From an uncultured Christensenella sp. (GTDB lineage Bacteria; Bacillota; Clostridia; Christensenellales; Pumilibacteraceae): a DNA stretch of 64,000 nt. The translations under genes and the position numbers were made by a program. A model generated the notes under the pieces. That model was not told the DNA's origin. It did not search any database and saw only the letters and a program-made list of their open reading frames with translations. Below are positions 25,778-35,339 of the stretch, piece after piece (positions within the stretch are counted from its first letter, which is position 1; each line of letters opens with the position of its first letter). The stretch is taken from assembly GCA_949948895.1 (NCBI GenBank), contig CATLHE010000001.1, forward strand, positions 394,776-458,775, read 5' to 3'.

Positions 25778-25806
25778 ATTATATCAAACGCGAACGCAAC
25801 AGTCAA
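25778..25806 (-). promoter_or_regulatory. promoter of the GPH transporter gene
   Basis: TTGACT (25801-25806), a 17-base spacer and TATAAT (25778-25783), giving a leader of about 27 bases with AGGAGAAA before the ATG. This is a conventional leadered promoter, in contrast to the leaderless ones elsewhere. Confidence 0.8.
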
Positions 25807-25810
25807 TAGT

Positions 25811-28354
25811 TTATTTACTATCCATTATCACGCATGAAAACTTATGATTGCCGCCGCCGAGCATGCGCGTCGCGCCGTCGGGCGTTACGAGCTTACATTC
25901 GGTGTTTTGCGGCACGGTCACGCTTATATCGAATCTCTCGCCGTCTGTCTTCCAATCGACGAATATTCTTCCGTACGGCGTCCTTGTTCCGCCCTTGGCA
26001 TACCGTATATCCCCGCCCAAGATCGGCTTTACAGTGAACTTTTTGTAACCGCTCGTTACGGACTCTATACCGAGCACACGCCTATACAAAAAATTACCGA
26101 CCGAGCCGAACACGTAATGGTTGTACGAGACCATGCCGCCCGCTATCCCGTCGTCCGCCATATCGCATTCGCCGTTTTCGTTGAGTCCGTCCCAACGCTC
26201 CCAAAGCGTGGTCGCGCCCGCCTTGACTTCGTACAGCCACGACGGACAGTCTGTGCATTTAAGCATTTTATACGCGGTGTCTACGTAACCGTTATCGGCA
26301 AGCGCAGACAGAACGAAGGGCGTTGCGGGGATTCCCGTCGCTATGCGATAGCCGTTTTGCTCGACCATGCGATTGAGATTAGCCGCCGCGTTTTCTCTCG
26401 CGTCTCCCGAAAACATACCGAAAGCAAGCGGCAAAACGTAACCCGTTTGAAACTCATTTTTGAGCTTGCCGTTGCCGTCGGTGAATACTTTTTCGTATGC
26501 GTTTTTGACTTTGCCCGCGAGCTTTTTATAGCGCGCCGAATCGTTCGCGTAACCCAAGATATCCGCGATCTCCGACAGTTTGGATGCGCAGTTGTATAGG
26601 CTTGCAGTCGCCGTCCACTTGGAGCGTTTTTGCCACTGCGACATTTTGGGAACGTCGGGCGACACCCAATCGCCGTAATGCAACGAGTGCGGCGTGTGCC
26701 AGATATATCGATATTTACCTACGCCGAACCCCGCCCAAAACTTACACGCTTTTACGTACTTTTTCATAGACGGGTACATTTTTTCGAGCGTCGTAATATC
26801 GCCTCTCACGAGGTACTCGGCATACGGCACGAGTATACACGCGTCACCCCAAAAATCGATAGCCATGGCGGGCATTGTCGTCGGGAATCCGTAGCCTTGC
26901 GCGGGAACTGTGCAATGGAACCCGCCCGTTTTGAGCTGCTCGTCGCGCATATCGTTGAGCCATTTGTTAAGAAACGCCGAAGTATCGAAATCAAAGCACG
27001 CCGTCGGCGCAAACATAGCTATATCGCCCGTCCACCCCATTCGCTCGTCGCGTTGCGGACAGTCGGTAGGTATTTCCACAAAGTTCGATTTTGCGCTCCA
27101 TATTATGTTTTCGTTGAGCTTGTTGAGCATGGGCTCGGAGCACTCGAATTCGCCTATCAAAGGAATATCCGAATATATCGCCTGCGCCGAAACCGACACG
27201 TTCTCGCGCGATATGCCGCGCACCGAAACGTATTGAAAACCCATATACGTAAAGCGCGGCGAATACTCCTGCTCGCCGTCCTTGCACGTATACTCTATCG
27301 TCGCTTTTGCCGTCCGCAAAATAGCCGTATTGAGCGAGCCGTCGCGGTTAAGAACCTCGGCGTGACGAACTGTGATCTTTTGCCCGTCTTTGCCGTTTAT
27401 CTTGAGCCGCACCACGCCCGCAAAATTGCGCGGAAATTTATAAATAAGCTCGTCGCCGCGCTCAGTTACAGAAACGGGTTCGAAGCTCTCGAACCTTTTA
27501 ACGAAAGGACCGACGTCGGCAATTATGCGCGGCGCTATCTTAACCTTTTCAACTGCGGCGGGTCTATATTCAAGCTCCGATAAACCCCTGCGCGCGTCGT
27601 AGATCTCGCCGTCGTAGAGGTCGGCGGCTATCACTCTGCCGTTTGTCGTGACGCCCCAGCTCTCGTCCGTCGCTATTACTTCGCTCGTTCCGTCCTCGTA
27701 CTCGATACGGAGCTCTGCAAGCAAAGCCTGTCTCGGCGCGGTCACTCTGTTCCGCCGCGAAAACACGTACGAGCCTACAGCCCAGCCTCCCGCGACCTCG
27801 AAAAATAACTCGTTGCCTTCCGCGGACAGCGCTTCAGTCACGTCGTAAGCTTGGTATCTGAGCGTATGCTTGTAGGAAGTGAATCCGGGCGCAAAATATC
27901 TGTCGCCCACTTTGCTTCCGTTGAGTTCTATCTCGTAAACGCCGAGCGCAGTTGCGTACAGCCGCGCGCGAGCGACCTTGCCGTGAACCGAAAAGCTTTT
28001 ATGAAAAGTCATCGGCTTGGGCGACACTCGTTTTTCCTTAAACTTGTACGCGCCGTCGGTTATCCACTTCGCGCGCCATGCCTCGTCGAGCCTGCCCGTT
28101 TCAAACATTATCTCGCGGCTATCCTCGCTCCCGTCCTTGCCCGAAACTTTAAGCTCCGCTTTATACGTCGTAAACGGTTTAAGCTCGCCCGTAAACTCAC
28201 AGTAGAGCTTTCCCGTAACGTCGAGGACAGACCCCGCCGCGGTTATTTGCGCATGCGATACTTCGCCGTCGCATAAATATTCGAAACGCGGCGGCTCGTC
28301 GGTTATTCCGTCGTCCGACAGTCCGAAGCATTTGAACTCGGTTATCTTTACCAT
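25811..28354 (-). CDS. alpha-L-rhamnosidase, GH78
   Basis: An inverting GH78 enzyme that removes terminal alpha-L-rhamnose from plant glycosides or polysaccharides. The 847-residue protein has the N-terminal beta-sandwich domains, then the (alpha/alpha)6 barrel with the general-acid block TDCPQRDERMGWTGDIAMFA, later LYEVKAGATTLWERWDG and a C-terminal beta domain (YGRIFVDWK). No signal peptide is seen, so it acts in the cytoplasm on imported rhamnosides. It is the fourth gene after the rhaB promoter, four bases behind rhaD. Confidence 0.94.
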   Translation of the reverse strand: MVKITEFKCFGLSDDGITDEPPRFEYLCDGEVSHAQITAAGSVLDVTGKLYCEFTGELKPFTTYKAELKVSGKDGSEDSREIMFETGRLDEAWRAKWITDGAYKFKEKRVSPKPMTFHKSFSVHGKVARARLYATALGVYEIELNGSKVGDRYFAPGFTSYKHTLRYQAYDVTEALSAEGNELFFEVAGGWAVGSYVFSRRNRVTAPRQALLAELRIEYEDGTSEVIATDESWGVTTNGRVIAADLYDGEIYDARRGLSELEYRPAAVEKVKIAPRIIADVGPFVKRFESFEPVSVTERGDELIYKFPRNFAGVVRLKINGKDGQKITVRHAEVLNRDGSLNTAILRTAKATIEYTCKDGEQEYSPRFTYMGFQYVSVRGISRENVSVSAQAIYSDIPLIGEFECSEPMLNKLNENIIWSAKSNFVEIPTDCPQRDERMGWTGDIAMFAPTACFDFDTSAFLNKWLNDMRDEQLKTGGFHCTVPAQGYGFPTTMPAMAIDFWGDACILVPYAEYLVRGDITTLEKMYPSMKKYVKACKFWAGFGVGKYRYIWHTPHSLHYGDWVSPDVPKMSQWQKRSKWTATASLYNCASKLSEIADILGYANDSARYKKLAGKVKNAYEKVFTDGNGKLKNEFQTGYVLPLAFGMFSGDARENAAANLNRMVEQNGYRIATGIPATPFVLSALADNGYVDTAYKMLKCTDCPSWLYEVKAGATTLWERWDGLNENGECDMADDGIAGGMVSYNHYVFGSVGNFLYRRVLGIESVTSGYKKFTVKPILGGDIRYAKGGTRTPYGRIFVDWKTDGERFDISVTVPQNTECKLVTPDGATRMLGGGNHKFSCVIMDSK

Positions 28355-28357
28355 CGT

Positions 28358-29179
28358 TTACTCCGCCAAATCGAGTATGCCGTCTCTTACCCGCACTCCG
28401 AATAAGTCCGCAAGCTCTTTCATTTCCGAGTCTTTTATCGTGTTTATTCGCGGACGGTTGCACGTGAGCATATATATCTGCGCCGCTTTCTCCACCGTTT
28501 CGATAAGCCCGAAAGTTTCGTCCATTGTCTTGCCCGCGCCGTAAATACCGTGCATAGCCCATATGACGAGCCTAAACTCTTTCATTTTTTTCGCGGTGGC
28601 TTCGCCTATCGAATTGGTGCCGCAAAGCATCCACGGCAAGATACCCACGCCGTCGGGAAATACAACTACGCACTCAGTGCACATCTCCCAAAGCGTATGG
28701 GTAAACTTTTTCTCGTCGAGCTCGTGAACGAAATTCATAGCGAGCGTATTGGTCGGATGACTGTGCATGACGACGCGGTTTTCGGGATCGACTTTGAGCC
28801 GCTGCGCGTGACACATGAGGTGGGACGGAAGTTCGCTCGTAAACTTGCCGCCGTCCTTATACCCCCACAAAAGCTCGGCAACGTCGCCGTCACCCGCGAT
28901 ACGTATTATACCGAGATTGGTCTCGGGATCTGCGGCGACATTTTTAAAATACTTGCCCGTGCCCGTGACGATGAATATTTTTCCGACGAGCGACGGCACT
29001 TTAAACCCAATCGGTATTTTGCGAATGACCTTAGAAATATCCAAATATTCGGCTACCGCTTTTTCGTCAAGCAAATAGCTTATGTTTCCGCCGTTGCGCT
29101 CGTCCCAGCCGAGGCGGTACATATTGGCTGTCGTGCTTTTCATTTCCTCCACGAACGGAGCAGTCATGATATCTTTCAT
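28358..29179 (-). CDS. rhaD: rhamnulose-1-phosphate aldolase
   Basis: A zinc-dependent class II aldolase that splits L-rhamnulose 1-phosphate into dihydroxyacetone phosphate and L-lactaldehyde. The 273-residue protein has RLGWDERNGGNISYLL, ITGTGKYF-like VTGTGKYFKNV, the zinc ligands in VMHSHPTNTLAMNF and a third His in IWAMHGIYGAG. It overlaps rhaA by four bases. No lactaldehyde reductase is encoded nearby. Confidence 0.95.
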   Translation of the reverse strand: MKDIMTAPFVEEMKSTTANMYRLGWDERNGGNISYLLDEKAVAEYLDISKVIRKIPIGFKVPSLVGKIFIVTGTGKYFKNVAADPETNLGIIRIAGDGDVAELLWGYKDGGKFTSELPSHLMCHAQRLKVDPENRVVMHSHPTNTLAMNFVHELDEKKFTHTLWEMCTECVVVFPDGVGILPWMLCGTNSIGEATAKKMKEFRLVIWAMHGIYGAGKTMDETFGLIETVEKAAQIYMLTCNRPRINTIKDSEMKELADLFGVRVRDGILDLAE

Positions 29180-30411
29180 CGTTTATTTAAAACCTCTCTT
29201 TCGTACTGTTTGATTTCCGTCAGATAATCGCTTTTTAAGCCTTGACGCTTTAAGTACTCGTTCCATACCGCGCCGAGCGGCAGGTCTTTTATCGCTTCCT
29301 GTTTTACCATGAGCTCGGTAAACGCCGAATCGTCTTGCAATTTTTTAAGCTCGGCGTGCGGCAAAAGAAGAGCGTACAGCAAAGCCTTTTGCACGGCGCG
29401 CTGACCGGTGACCCAAGCAGATAATCTATTTATGCTCGCGTCGAAATAATCGAGCGCTATCTTGACCTTTTCCGTCGCGTCGTTTCGCACTATCTCTTTT
29501 GCTATCTCTTTGAGTTCGTCTTCGAACAGCACGACGTGATCGCTGTCCCACCTGACGCCGCGCGTCACGTGAAGAGCTACCGTATCGTAAAACGCGAGCA
29601 ACGCGGGAATCTTGTCGCTTACGTATTCGAGCGGATGGTAATGCCCGTTGTCGAGCAGACAGCAAATACCGTTGAGCGCGGCATAGTTTTGATAAAACTC
29701 GTTACTGCCTACGGTGTAGCTCTCGACGCCTATGCCGAACACCTTGCTCTCCACCGCTATCTTGACTTTGTTCTTGTCGTACTTAACGGACAGTATCTCG
29801 TCGAGCGATTCTTTGAGCCTGAGTCGCGGCGTAAAGCGGTCTGCAGGCACGTCTTTGAATCCGTCGGGGATCCAGATATTCATGACTGTGGGCGTGCCGA
29901 ACTCTTCGGCGAAATACTCGGATATTTTTATGCACGCCTTGCAATGGTCTATCCAAAATTTGCGTATCTTTCTATCGGGCGACGACAGCGTGAGCCCGTC
30001 TTTTACATTTTTGTGACTGAACATCGTCGGGTTGAAATCGATACCGTCCATCTTCAAGCGCTTGGCAAATTCCACCCACGCTTTGAAATGCTTGAGCGAG
30101 TATGTATCTCTATCCGCTTTGTCGCCGTTTAATACCGCGTAGCTCGCGTGAAGGTTGAGCCGTTTTTTGCCCGGCATGAGCGAAAACGCTTTTTCTATAT
30201 CTGCGGTAAGCTCTTGAAAATTCCGCGCTCTCCCCGCATAGTTGCCGGTGGTCTGTATACCGCCGCTCAAAGAGCCGCCGCCGTCAAGGCCTATAACGTC
30301 GTCGCCCTGCCAGCAGTGCACGCTTACGGGTATTTCCATGAGCGCGGCTATTGCCCTTTCAGTGTCCACGCACATCTCGGCGTATGCTTTTTTTGCAAGT
30401 TCGTACATCAT
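29176..30411 (-). CDS. rhaA: L-rhamnose isomerase
   Basis: Metal-dependent isomerase converting L-rhamnose to L-rhamnulose. About 411 residues from the ATG at 30411, which overlaps the rhaB stop by four bases; the tracked start at 30486 lies within rhaB. Recognisable family blocks are VHCWQGDDVIGLDGGG, KRLNLHASYAVLNGDK, GIDFNPTMFSHKN, NIWIPDGFKD and DNGHYHPLE. It works between rhaB and rhaD in the same transcript. Confidence 0.95.
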   Translation of the reverse strand: MMYELAKKAYAEMCVDTERAIAALMEIPVSVHCWQGDDVIGLDGGGSLSGGIQTTGNYAGRARNFQELTADIEKAFSLMPGKKRLNLHASYAVLNGDKADRDTYSLKHFKAWVEFAKRLKMDGIDFNPTMFSHKNVKDGLTLSSPDRKIRKFWIDHCKACIKISEYFAEEFGTPTVMNIWIPDGFKDVPADRFTPRLRLKESLDEILSVKYDKNKVKIAVESKVFGIGVESYTVGSNEFYQNYAALNGICCLLDNGHYHPLEYVSDKIPALLAFYDTVALHVTRGVRWDSDHVVLFEDELKEIAKEIVRNDATEKVKIALDYFDASINRLSAWVTGQRAVQKALLYALLLPHAELKKLQDDSAFTELMVKQEAIKDLPLGAVWNEYLKRQGLKSDYLTEIKQYEREVLNKR

Positions 30412-31712
30412 TCCGTCCCCGATTGTATTTTGATATTTCCTATAGCGGTCGCCTCTATCGGCAACGCTATTACTTTTACTCCGCACGCTTGTTCCGTCAG
30501 CGCGTTGAGGTAATCGTTTTTTGCGCCTCCGCCCACTATGTACAGCGATCCGTACTTGACGCCCGTATTGTCGCTCAGTTCGTCGAGCGCGTCGCAGTAG
30601 CTTTTAGCGAGCGACAGATACGCGCTGTTAAAGTACCCGTATGCGTCTCGCGGTCTGCGCTCGAGCGCACTGTCAAACGCGTCTTTCATGGAAGCGGGCG
30701 CGCGGAAAATATCCGCGTTTACGTCCACCGTCTCTTTAAACCCGCTCGCTCTCGCGCCCTTTACTATCTCGCTCCACGGCGCGTCTTTACACAGCTCGTC
30801 GCGCAGGCGGTTTACCACCCACATGCCCATGATATTTTTTTGATAGCGCACGTATCCCACGCCGCCCTCGTTTGAGTAGTTGGCGCGCATGCTCTTTTCG
30901 TCGGTAAGCGCCGACGGGAGTTTAACGCCCAACAGCGACCATGTGCCGCTCGATATATACGGCGCGTTGCCGTCGAACGGTATGCCCTCGACCGCGCTCG
31001 CCGTATCGTGGCTTGCCGCAAGCACTACGCGGGTATTGCCGCCGACTCGCGCCGCTATCTCGGGTCTAAGCATGCCGACCGCCGTTTTCGCACGGTCTAT
31101 CTTACCGAACAGCTTTTTGGGAAGCCCGAGCGCGGAAATGAGCTCGCCGTCGTACTCGCCCGTCGTCGCGTCGACAAGCCCCGTAGTCGTCGCGTTGGTA
31201 TACTCGTGTCTTTTTATTCCCGTAAGTTTATATGTAAGATATTCGGGTATCATTAAAAAGTCGGTTGCTTTATCGAGCCTGCCTTTATTATTATCGTCAA
31301 ACAGCTGATACACCGTATTAAACGGCTGAAACTGTATACCCGTTCTTGCATACAGCGCCGAAAAAGGCAGTATTTCATGCACGCGCTTTACCGCTTGTTC
31401 CGTGCGTTCCGCGCGGTATGATATACAATCGCCCGACCGCTCGTCGCCGTTTAAAAGCACGTAATCCACGCCCCAAGTATCTATGGCGAGCGACGCTATA
31501 TGCGGATATTTTTCAAACGCCGCTTTTATCCCGATGACTACGCTTTCAAAAAGCTTATCGATATCCCAACACAAAAGCCCGCCGCGGCGCGTAACGCCGT
31601 TAGCAAAACGGTACACCTCGTCGGTCTCTATTTTCCCACCGTCGCCGCGGTACCCTATTATATGGCGACCGCTCGACGCGCCTATGTCTACGGCAAGATA
31701 ATATTGCTTCAT
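30408..31712 (-). CDS. rhaB: rhamnulokinase
   Basis: FGGY-family kinase phosphorylating L-rhamnulose at C1. About 434 residues from the ATG at 31712 (MKQYYLAVDIGASSGRHIIG, the phosphate-1 motif); the tracked GTG seven codons earlier is inside the promoter. Further signatures are SLAIDTWGVDYVLL, SHDTASAVEGIPF and ISSGTWSLLGV. It is first in rhaB-rhaA-rhaD-GH78. Its -10 box ends only 11 bases before the start codon, so the leader is about five bases and there is no good Shine-Dalgarno sequence. Confidence 0.95.
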   Translation of the reverse strand: MKQYYLAVDIGASSGRHIIGYRGDGGKIETDEVYRFANGVTRRGGLLCWDIDKLFESVVIGIKAAFEKYPHIASLAIDTWGVDYVLLNGDERSGDCISYRAERTEQAVKRVHEILPFSALYARTGIQFQPFNTVYQLFDDNNKGRLDKATDFLMIPEYLTYKLTGIKRHEYTNATTTGLVDATTGEYDGELISALGLPKKLFGKIDRAKTAVGMLRPEIAARVGGNTRVVLAASHDTASAVEGIPFDGNAPYISSGTWSLLGVKLPSALTDEKSMRANYSNEGGVGYVRYQKNIMGMWVVNRLRDELCKDAPWSEIVKGARASGFKETVDVNADIFRAPASMKDAFDSALERRPRDAYGYFNSAYLSLAKSYCDALDELSDNTGVKYGSLYIVGGGAKNDYLNALTEQACGVKVIALPIEATAIGNIKIQSGTE

Positions 31713-31723
31713 GATACCGTTTA

Positions 31724-31752
31724 ATATTATCACATAAGCTTTGCGTTTTCAA
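31724..31752 (-). promoter_or_regulatory. rhaB operon promoter
   Basis: TTGAAA (31747-31752), a 17-base spacer and TAATAT (31724-31729) on the minus strand. The -35 box overlaps one arm of an inverted repeat at 31751-31767. Confidence 0.7.
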
Positions 31753-31767
31753 TGCGTAACGCGCATT
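31751..31767. promoter_or_regulatory. candidate DeoR operator
   Basis: Inverted repeat AATGCG-taacg-CGCATT in the rhaB/deoR intergenic region. It overlaps the rhaB -35 box by two bases and sits about 60 bases before the deoR -35 box, a suitable place for repression of the rhamnose operon. A shorter TTGCGCAA palindrome at 31787-31794 is a second candidate. Confidence 0.5.
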
Positions 31768-31829
31768 TTGACTAATATTTGAACGATTGCGCAAAGCTTC
31801 GGTCGTGAAACGTCCACTGTCATCCGCGC

Positions 31830-31858
31830 TTGACAAAACGCGAATTTTGCTGTAAAAT
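31830..31858 (+). promoter_or_regulatory. promoter of the DeoR-family gene
   Basis: Perfect TTGACA (31830-31835), a 17-base spacer and an extended TG-TAAAAT (31853-31858). The first ATG lies 14 bases after the -10 box. Confidence 0.78.
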
Positions 31859-31872
31859 GAGGGTCAAATAAA

Positions 31873-32679
31873 ATGTTTCGGAAAAAGCCCATGTTTGTAA
31901 ACGAACGCGCAAACCAAATAATCGAATACTTAAAGATCCACAAGAAAGCCACGATCGGCGAACTTGCCGCCGCGCTTTTTGCGAGCGAGTCGACCATACG
32001 CCGCGATCTTACCGAAATGCAGGAATCGGGATTGGTAGCCCGCTATCACGGCGGAGCTATACTGCTCGACGGCGTGGGCGAAGTCTCTTTGTTTGTGCGC
32101 GCCGAAAAAGACGCGGAGGAAAAGGACGAGTGCGCCAATATCGCCATAAATCATTTTTCGTCCATGTTCATGAACGCGAAAACGGTGTTCATAGACAACT
32201 CGTCCACCTGCCTCGTGCTCGCCAAAAAACTAGATTTTACAAATAAAACGGTAATCACGAACGGACTTCAGATAGCTTTACAGCTCTCGCAAAAGCCGGA
32301 CATACAGTTGATAATGCCGGGCGGTCATGTACACTTAAGCACCAGCGCGATCACGGGCTCGCTCGCTACGAGAACGCTGAGCGACTTCGGTATCGATCTC
32401 ATGCTCTCGTCGTGCGCGGGGCTTAACGCTACGGGCGCGTATGAGCTGTCGCTCGAAACGGCGCAACTCAAGCAAGTTGCGGCAAACCAAAGCAAGCACC
32501 GCGTATTGCTTGCGACTACAAACAAGCTTCTCACCGACGCGTCGTACCGCGTGAACGCGCTCGACGCATACGACTTTATATTTACCACCGCCGATGACGC
32601 GCTTGTCAAAACTCTCGCGACGAGCGGCGCAAATATCATCAACAATAAGCTAAATAGCGTACCCCCCCCCCATGGCTAA
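31873..32679 (+). CDS. DeoR-family transcriptional regulator of the rhamnose locus
   Basis: A 268-residue regulator with an N-terminal DeoR helix-turn-helix (IIEYLKIHKKATIGELAAAL then ASESTIRRDLTEM) and a C-terminal sugar-phosphate sensor domain (FIDNSSTCLVLAKKL, ITNGLQIALQLS, MPGGHV). Being divergent from rhaB, it probably represses the rhamnose operon and responds to a phosphorylated rhamnose intermediate. The ATG at 31891 (MFVNERANQII) is an alternative start that fits family N-termini. The last codons run through ten consecutive C bases, so the exact C-terminus depends on that count. Confidence 0.88.
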   Translation: MFRKKPMFVNERANQIIEYLKIHKKATIGELAAALFASESTIRRDLTEMQESGLVARYHGGAILLDGVGEVSLFVRAEKDAEEKDECANIAINHFSSMFMNAKTVFIDNSSTCLVLAKKLDFTNKTVITNGLQIALQLSQKPDIQLIMPGGHVHLSTSAITGSLATRTLSDFGIDLMLSSCAGLNATGAYELSLETAQLKQVAANQSKHRVLLATTNKLLTDASYRVNALDAYDFIFTTADDALVKTLATSGANIINNKLNSVPPPHG

Positions 32680-32761
32680 ACTCGGCACACGCGAATAAAG
32701 CTCGCTTTAAGCCCATATCGCCACGGTGTCACATCCGATTTGGTTTTACAGTAAAAATGTC

Positions 32762-32785
32762 GGAGCAAGCAAGTATTTTTGCTCC
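32762..32785 (+). terminator. hairpin after the DeoR gene
   Basis: GGAGCAA / TTGCTCC stem with a ten-base loop, followed by TTGAATAAAA. It lacks a clean T tract, so it may be an RNA end-stabilising hairpin rather than the main terminator. Confidence 0.45.
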
Positions 32786-32803
32786 TTGAATAAAATTCCC
32801 ATC

Positions 32804-32845
32804 AAAAAATCCGCGCTCCGTAACGCATCGGAATGCGGATTTTTT
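32804..32845. terminator. bidirectional terminator between deoR and the cassette operon
   Basis: AAAAAATCCGC and GCGGATTTTTT pair across a 20-base centre that itself has short complementarity. It lies just after the last gene of the 20-kb minus-strand operon and after deoR. Confidence 0.8.
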
Positions 32846-32857
32846 GTTGTCTCAAAT

Positions 32858-35311
32858 TTACCAGCCCATGATTCTGTTGTGCCAATAGTCTGCGCCTGCT
32901 CTGAATGTTAGCCCGCCTATTACAACGAACATATCGCCGCCGCGGTCGTTATCCAGGTATTCGCGGTCGAGCCCCTGCGTCGAAAACTCGCACTGCGGAT
33001 CGCGATCGGGCACATAGGTAAAGCGGAACTCGTACATCGAGTACGTGCCGTCTGCGCGTTTCAAAAGGTACCAGCCTTGCGTTGTCGCCGCCGTTCCCCA
33101 ATCGCCGCCGCCGTCTATATTTGTAATAAACAGCTCGAGAGTATCGCTCGTGCCCGACTGATTGCCGAGGTCCATTTTGCTCGTATCCCAATTGACGTCG
33201 GGGATGGCGTATATCATGTATTCGGCTGTCTTTTGCTCATACTCGACCGTGACCGTCTTTACGCCCACAGTCGTCATATCGGGCTCGGACACGGTATACT
33301 CGCTCTCGTCGAGCGTCTTTTGTGCGCCGTTAGCATAGTGCGCCGTGACTACAAGTCCGCTGTATTCAAAAGTTCCGTTGACCAAATACTCGCGCTTTGC
33401 GGCGGAATGATCTACGGTTATCCTGTCGAGCCTTGCCGCGACTACTGTTATATCATACTCCGCCGTCTTGCCGCCGTACTTGACCGTGACCGTGTGAGTA
33501 CCGACCGTATCCATATCGTATCCGTCGAACGTGCAAGCCGAAGCGTCAACGACTTCGCTCGAGCCGTCCTCGAAGTTTACAGTGACTATTAATCCCGCGG
33601 CTGTAAACGCGTCGCCCGCTTCAAACTCTTTCTTTGCGGCGGAATCGTTGAGAGATATTCCCACGATTACGCCAATAGGTTCCGCTACCGTAATTGTGTA
33701 CGTTGCGCTCTTGCCGCCGTAAGACACGGTAACGGGATAGCCGCCTGCAACAGTCAGATCGTATCCCGAGAACGAGCAATCGGATAGCGATACGTTACTA
33801 CGCGTTCCGTTGTTCATTACCGCCGTCACAATAAGCCCCGCCGCGCTGAACTCGTCGCCTACGAGATAGGACGTCTTTACGTTGGAATAGTCAAGCTCGA
33901 TCGATGCGAGCGATACCGCCGTCACGTTTACGGTGTACGACGCGGTCTTACCTGCGTACGTCACGATTATCGTCTTTTCGCCCGCAACGTTTCCATTATA
34001 GCCCTCGAACGTCGCTTGAGTATGCGCATCGACAAGCTGTTCGGAAACGCCGCTCATGCGATGAAGCGTGACGACGATGCCCGTCGCGTCGAACCCGTCG
34101 CCTACGAAATACTCGGTCTTGGCTTCCGTAGCGTCGACCGTGATATAGTCGATCTCATCCCAACCGATAACAACGTAGTGCCACACATTATCGGCGACCG
34201 TAAACACCGCGCCGCCAATCGTTATTTGAAGCGCGCCGCCGGACACGATAGCCGCTTCTCCGACGCACTTAACAAAGGTGCTCGTATACCCGTCGGGCGA
34301 GTACGTATACATAAACTCGTCCATGACGGTAGACCCGTCGGCTTTTTTGTTGACCGTCCAACCGACCGTTTCGGCGGCTTCGGTATTGCTTCCGCCGCCC
34401 TTGATCTCCGTAACGTACAGTATAAGAGCCTCGCCGCTCTCATTTGCGTCGGTAAAAGTCATCACTTTGTTTTGTTCGTACTGCGACGGCGACTTGGGAA
34501 GCACGCACACATTGACTTCGTCGATAACGGTTTGACCGCCGTACTGCGCCGTGACCGTCACGCCCGTATTGCCAACCGTATCAAACGCCGCAGTATCCGC
34601 TTCGAACTCGGTCACGGGATGCGTTTCGCCGTTGTTCATTACCACCGTGACGGTCAGTCCCGTTTTATCGAAACTGCCGCCCACACCGTAAACAGTGCGA
34701 ACGCCTTTCAGCCCGAACTCCAAAGATTTAGGCGCGAGCGCGACTACGTTTACCTTATACGTCGCTACCGCTCCGCGGTATGCTACGGAAATGATCTTTT
34801 CGCCAAGCGTTTCGCTGTCGAAGCCCGTTATCTCGCACTCGGAGAGCTTTATCGGTTTTGACTCGCCGAAACTGAGTATCGGCGTTACGACAAGTCCCGT
34901 CGCGCTGAACTCGTCGCCTTGAACAAACTCCGTCTTGGCTTTTGACGCGTCGAGTATCAATTCCGTTACGTTGACTTCGACTACCGTTACGGTATAATGC
35001 GCGGAAGCGCCCATAAACTTTATCGTGACTTTTTTCTCGCCCGCTTTACTCATATCGGGCGCGGAAACTTCGTACTCGGCATGCGTTGCGATATATCGTT
35101 TGCCGTCTACTATTGCTATAACAGTCAAGCCGTCAGTAGTAAAGCTCTCGCCCACGCCGAACGTGGTTCTCACGTTTGCGGTATCCAATTCGAGCTTGAC
35201 GGACGACTCATCTTTTTTGCCGCACGCCGCCAAAGCAAACACCGCCGCTAACAGCGAAGCTATGACCGCCAAGATCAATACTATTCTTTTATTTAGCTTT
35301 TTCTCGTTCAT
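32858..35311 (-). CDS. lipoprotein with seven Ig-like (Big_3-type) repeats, cassette A gene 5
   Basis: A secreted 817-residue lipoprotein: signal peptide ending in the lipobox LAAC (Cys30). Seven repeats of ~75 residues follow at about 38-112, 115-190, 196-270, 387-463, 468-542, 550-623 and 628-702, each with the pattern K-x-x-[FY]-x-x-G-x-x-F-x-x-x-G-L-x-V and ending in V-x-Y-x-G-K-x-A-x-Y-x-[IV]-x-V, typical of bacterial Ig-like group 3 domains. Two copies of an unnamed ~95-residue module (about 294-384 and 723-817) interrupt and end the array. It is the last gene of the ten-gene operon. A role in binding glycan or spanning the wall is inferred. Confidence 0.85.
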   Translation of the reverse strand: MNEKKLNKRIVLILAVIASLLAAVFALAACGKKDESSVKLELDTANVRTTFGVGESFTTDGLTVIAIVDGKRYIATHAEYEVSAPDMSKAGEKKVTIKFMGASAHYTVTVVEVNVTELILDASKAKTEFVQGDEFSATGLVVTPILSFGESKPIKLSECEITGFDSETLGEKIISVAYRGAVATYKVNVVALAPKSLEFGLKGVRTVYGVGGSFDKTGLTVTVVMNNGETHPVTEFEADTAAFDTVGNTGVTVTAQYGGQTVIDEVNVCVLPKSPSQYEQNKVMTFTDANESGEALILYVTEIKGGGSNTEAAETVGWTVNKKADGSTVMDEFMYTYSPDGYTSTFVKCVGEAAIVSGGALQITIGGAVFTVADNVWHYVVIGWDEIDYITVDATEAKTEYFVGDGFDATGIVVTLHRMSGVSEQLVDAHTQATFEGYNGNVAGEKTIIVTYAGKTASYTVNVTAVSLASIELDYSNVKTSYLVGDEFSAAGLIVTAVMNNGTRSNVSLSDCSFSGYDLTVAGGYPVTVSYGGKSATYTITVAEPIGVIVGISLNDSAAKKEFEAGDAFTAAGLIVTVNFEDGSSEVVDASACTFDGYDMDTVGTHTVTVKYGGKTAEYDITVVAARLDRITVDHSAAKREYLVNGTFEYSGLVVTAHYANGAQKTLDESEYTVSEPDMTTVGVKTVTVEYEQKTAEYMIYAIPDVNWDTSKMDLGNQSGTSDTLELFITNIDGGGDWGTAATTQGWYLLKRADGTYSMYEFRFTYVPDRDPQCEFSTQGLDREYLDNDRGGDMFVVIGGLTFRAGADYWHNRIMGW

Positions 35312-35339
35312 TTCGACCCCGCATCAAATAGTCGTTTCT

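Noticed and set aside
34016-34861. 281-aa plus-strand ORF
   Set aside because: It lies opposite the Ig-like repeat lipoprotein and mirrors its repeats; no start signals.
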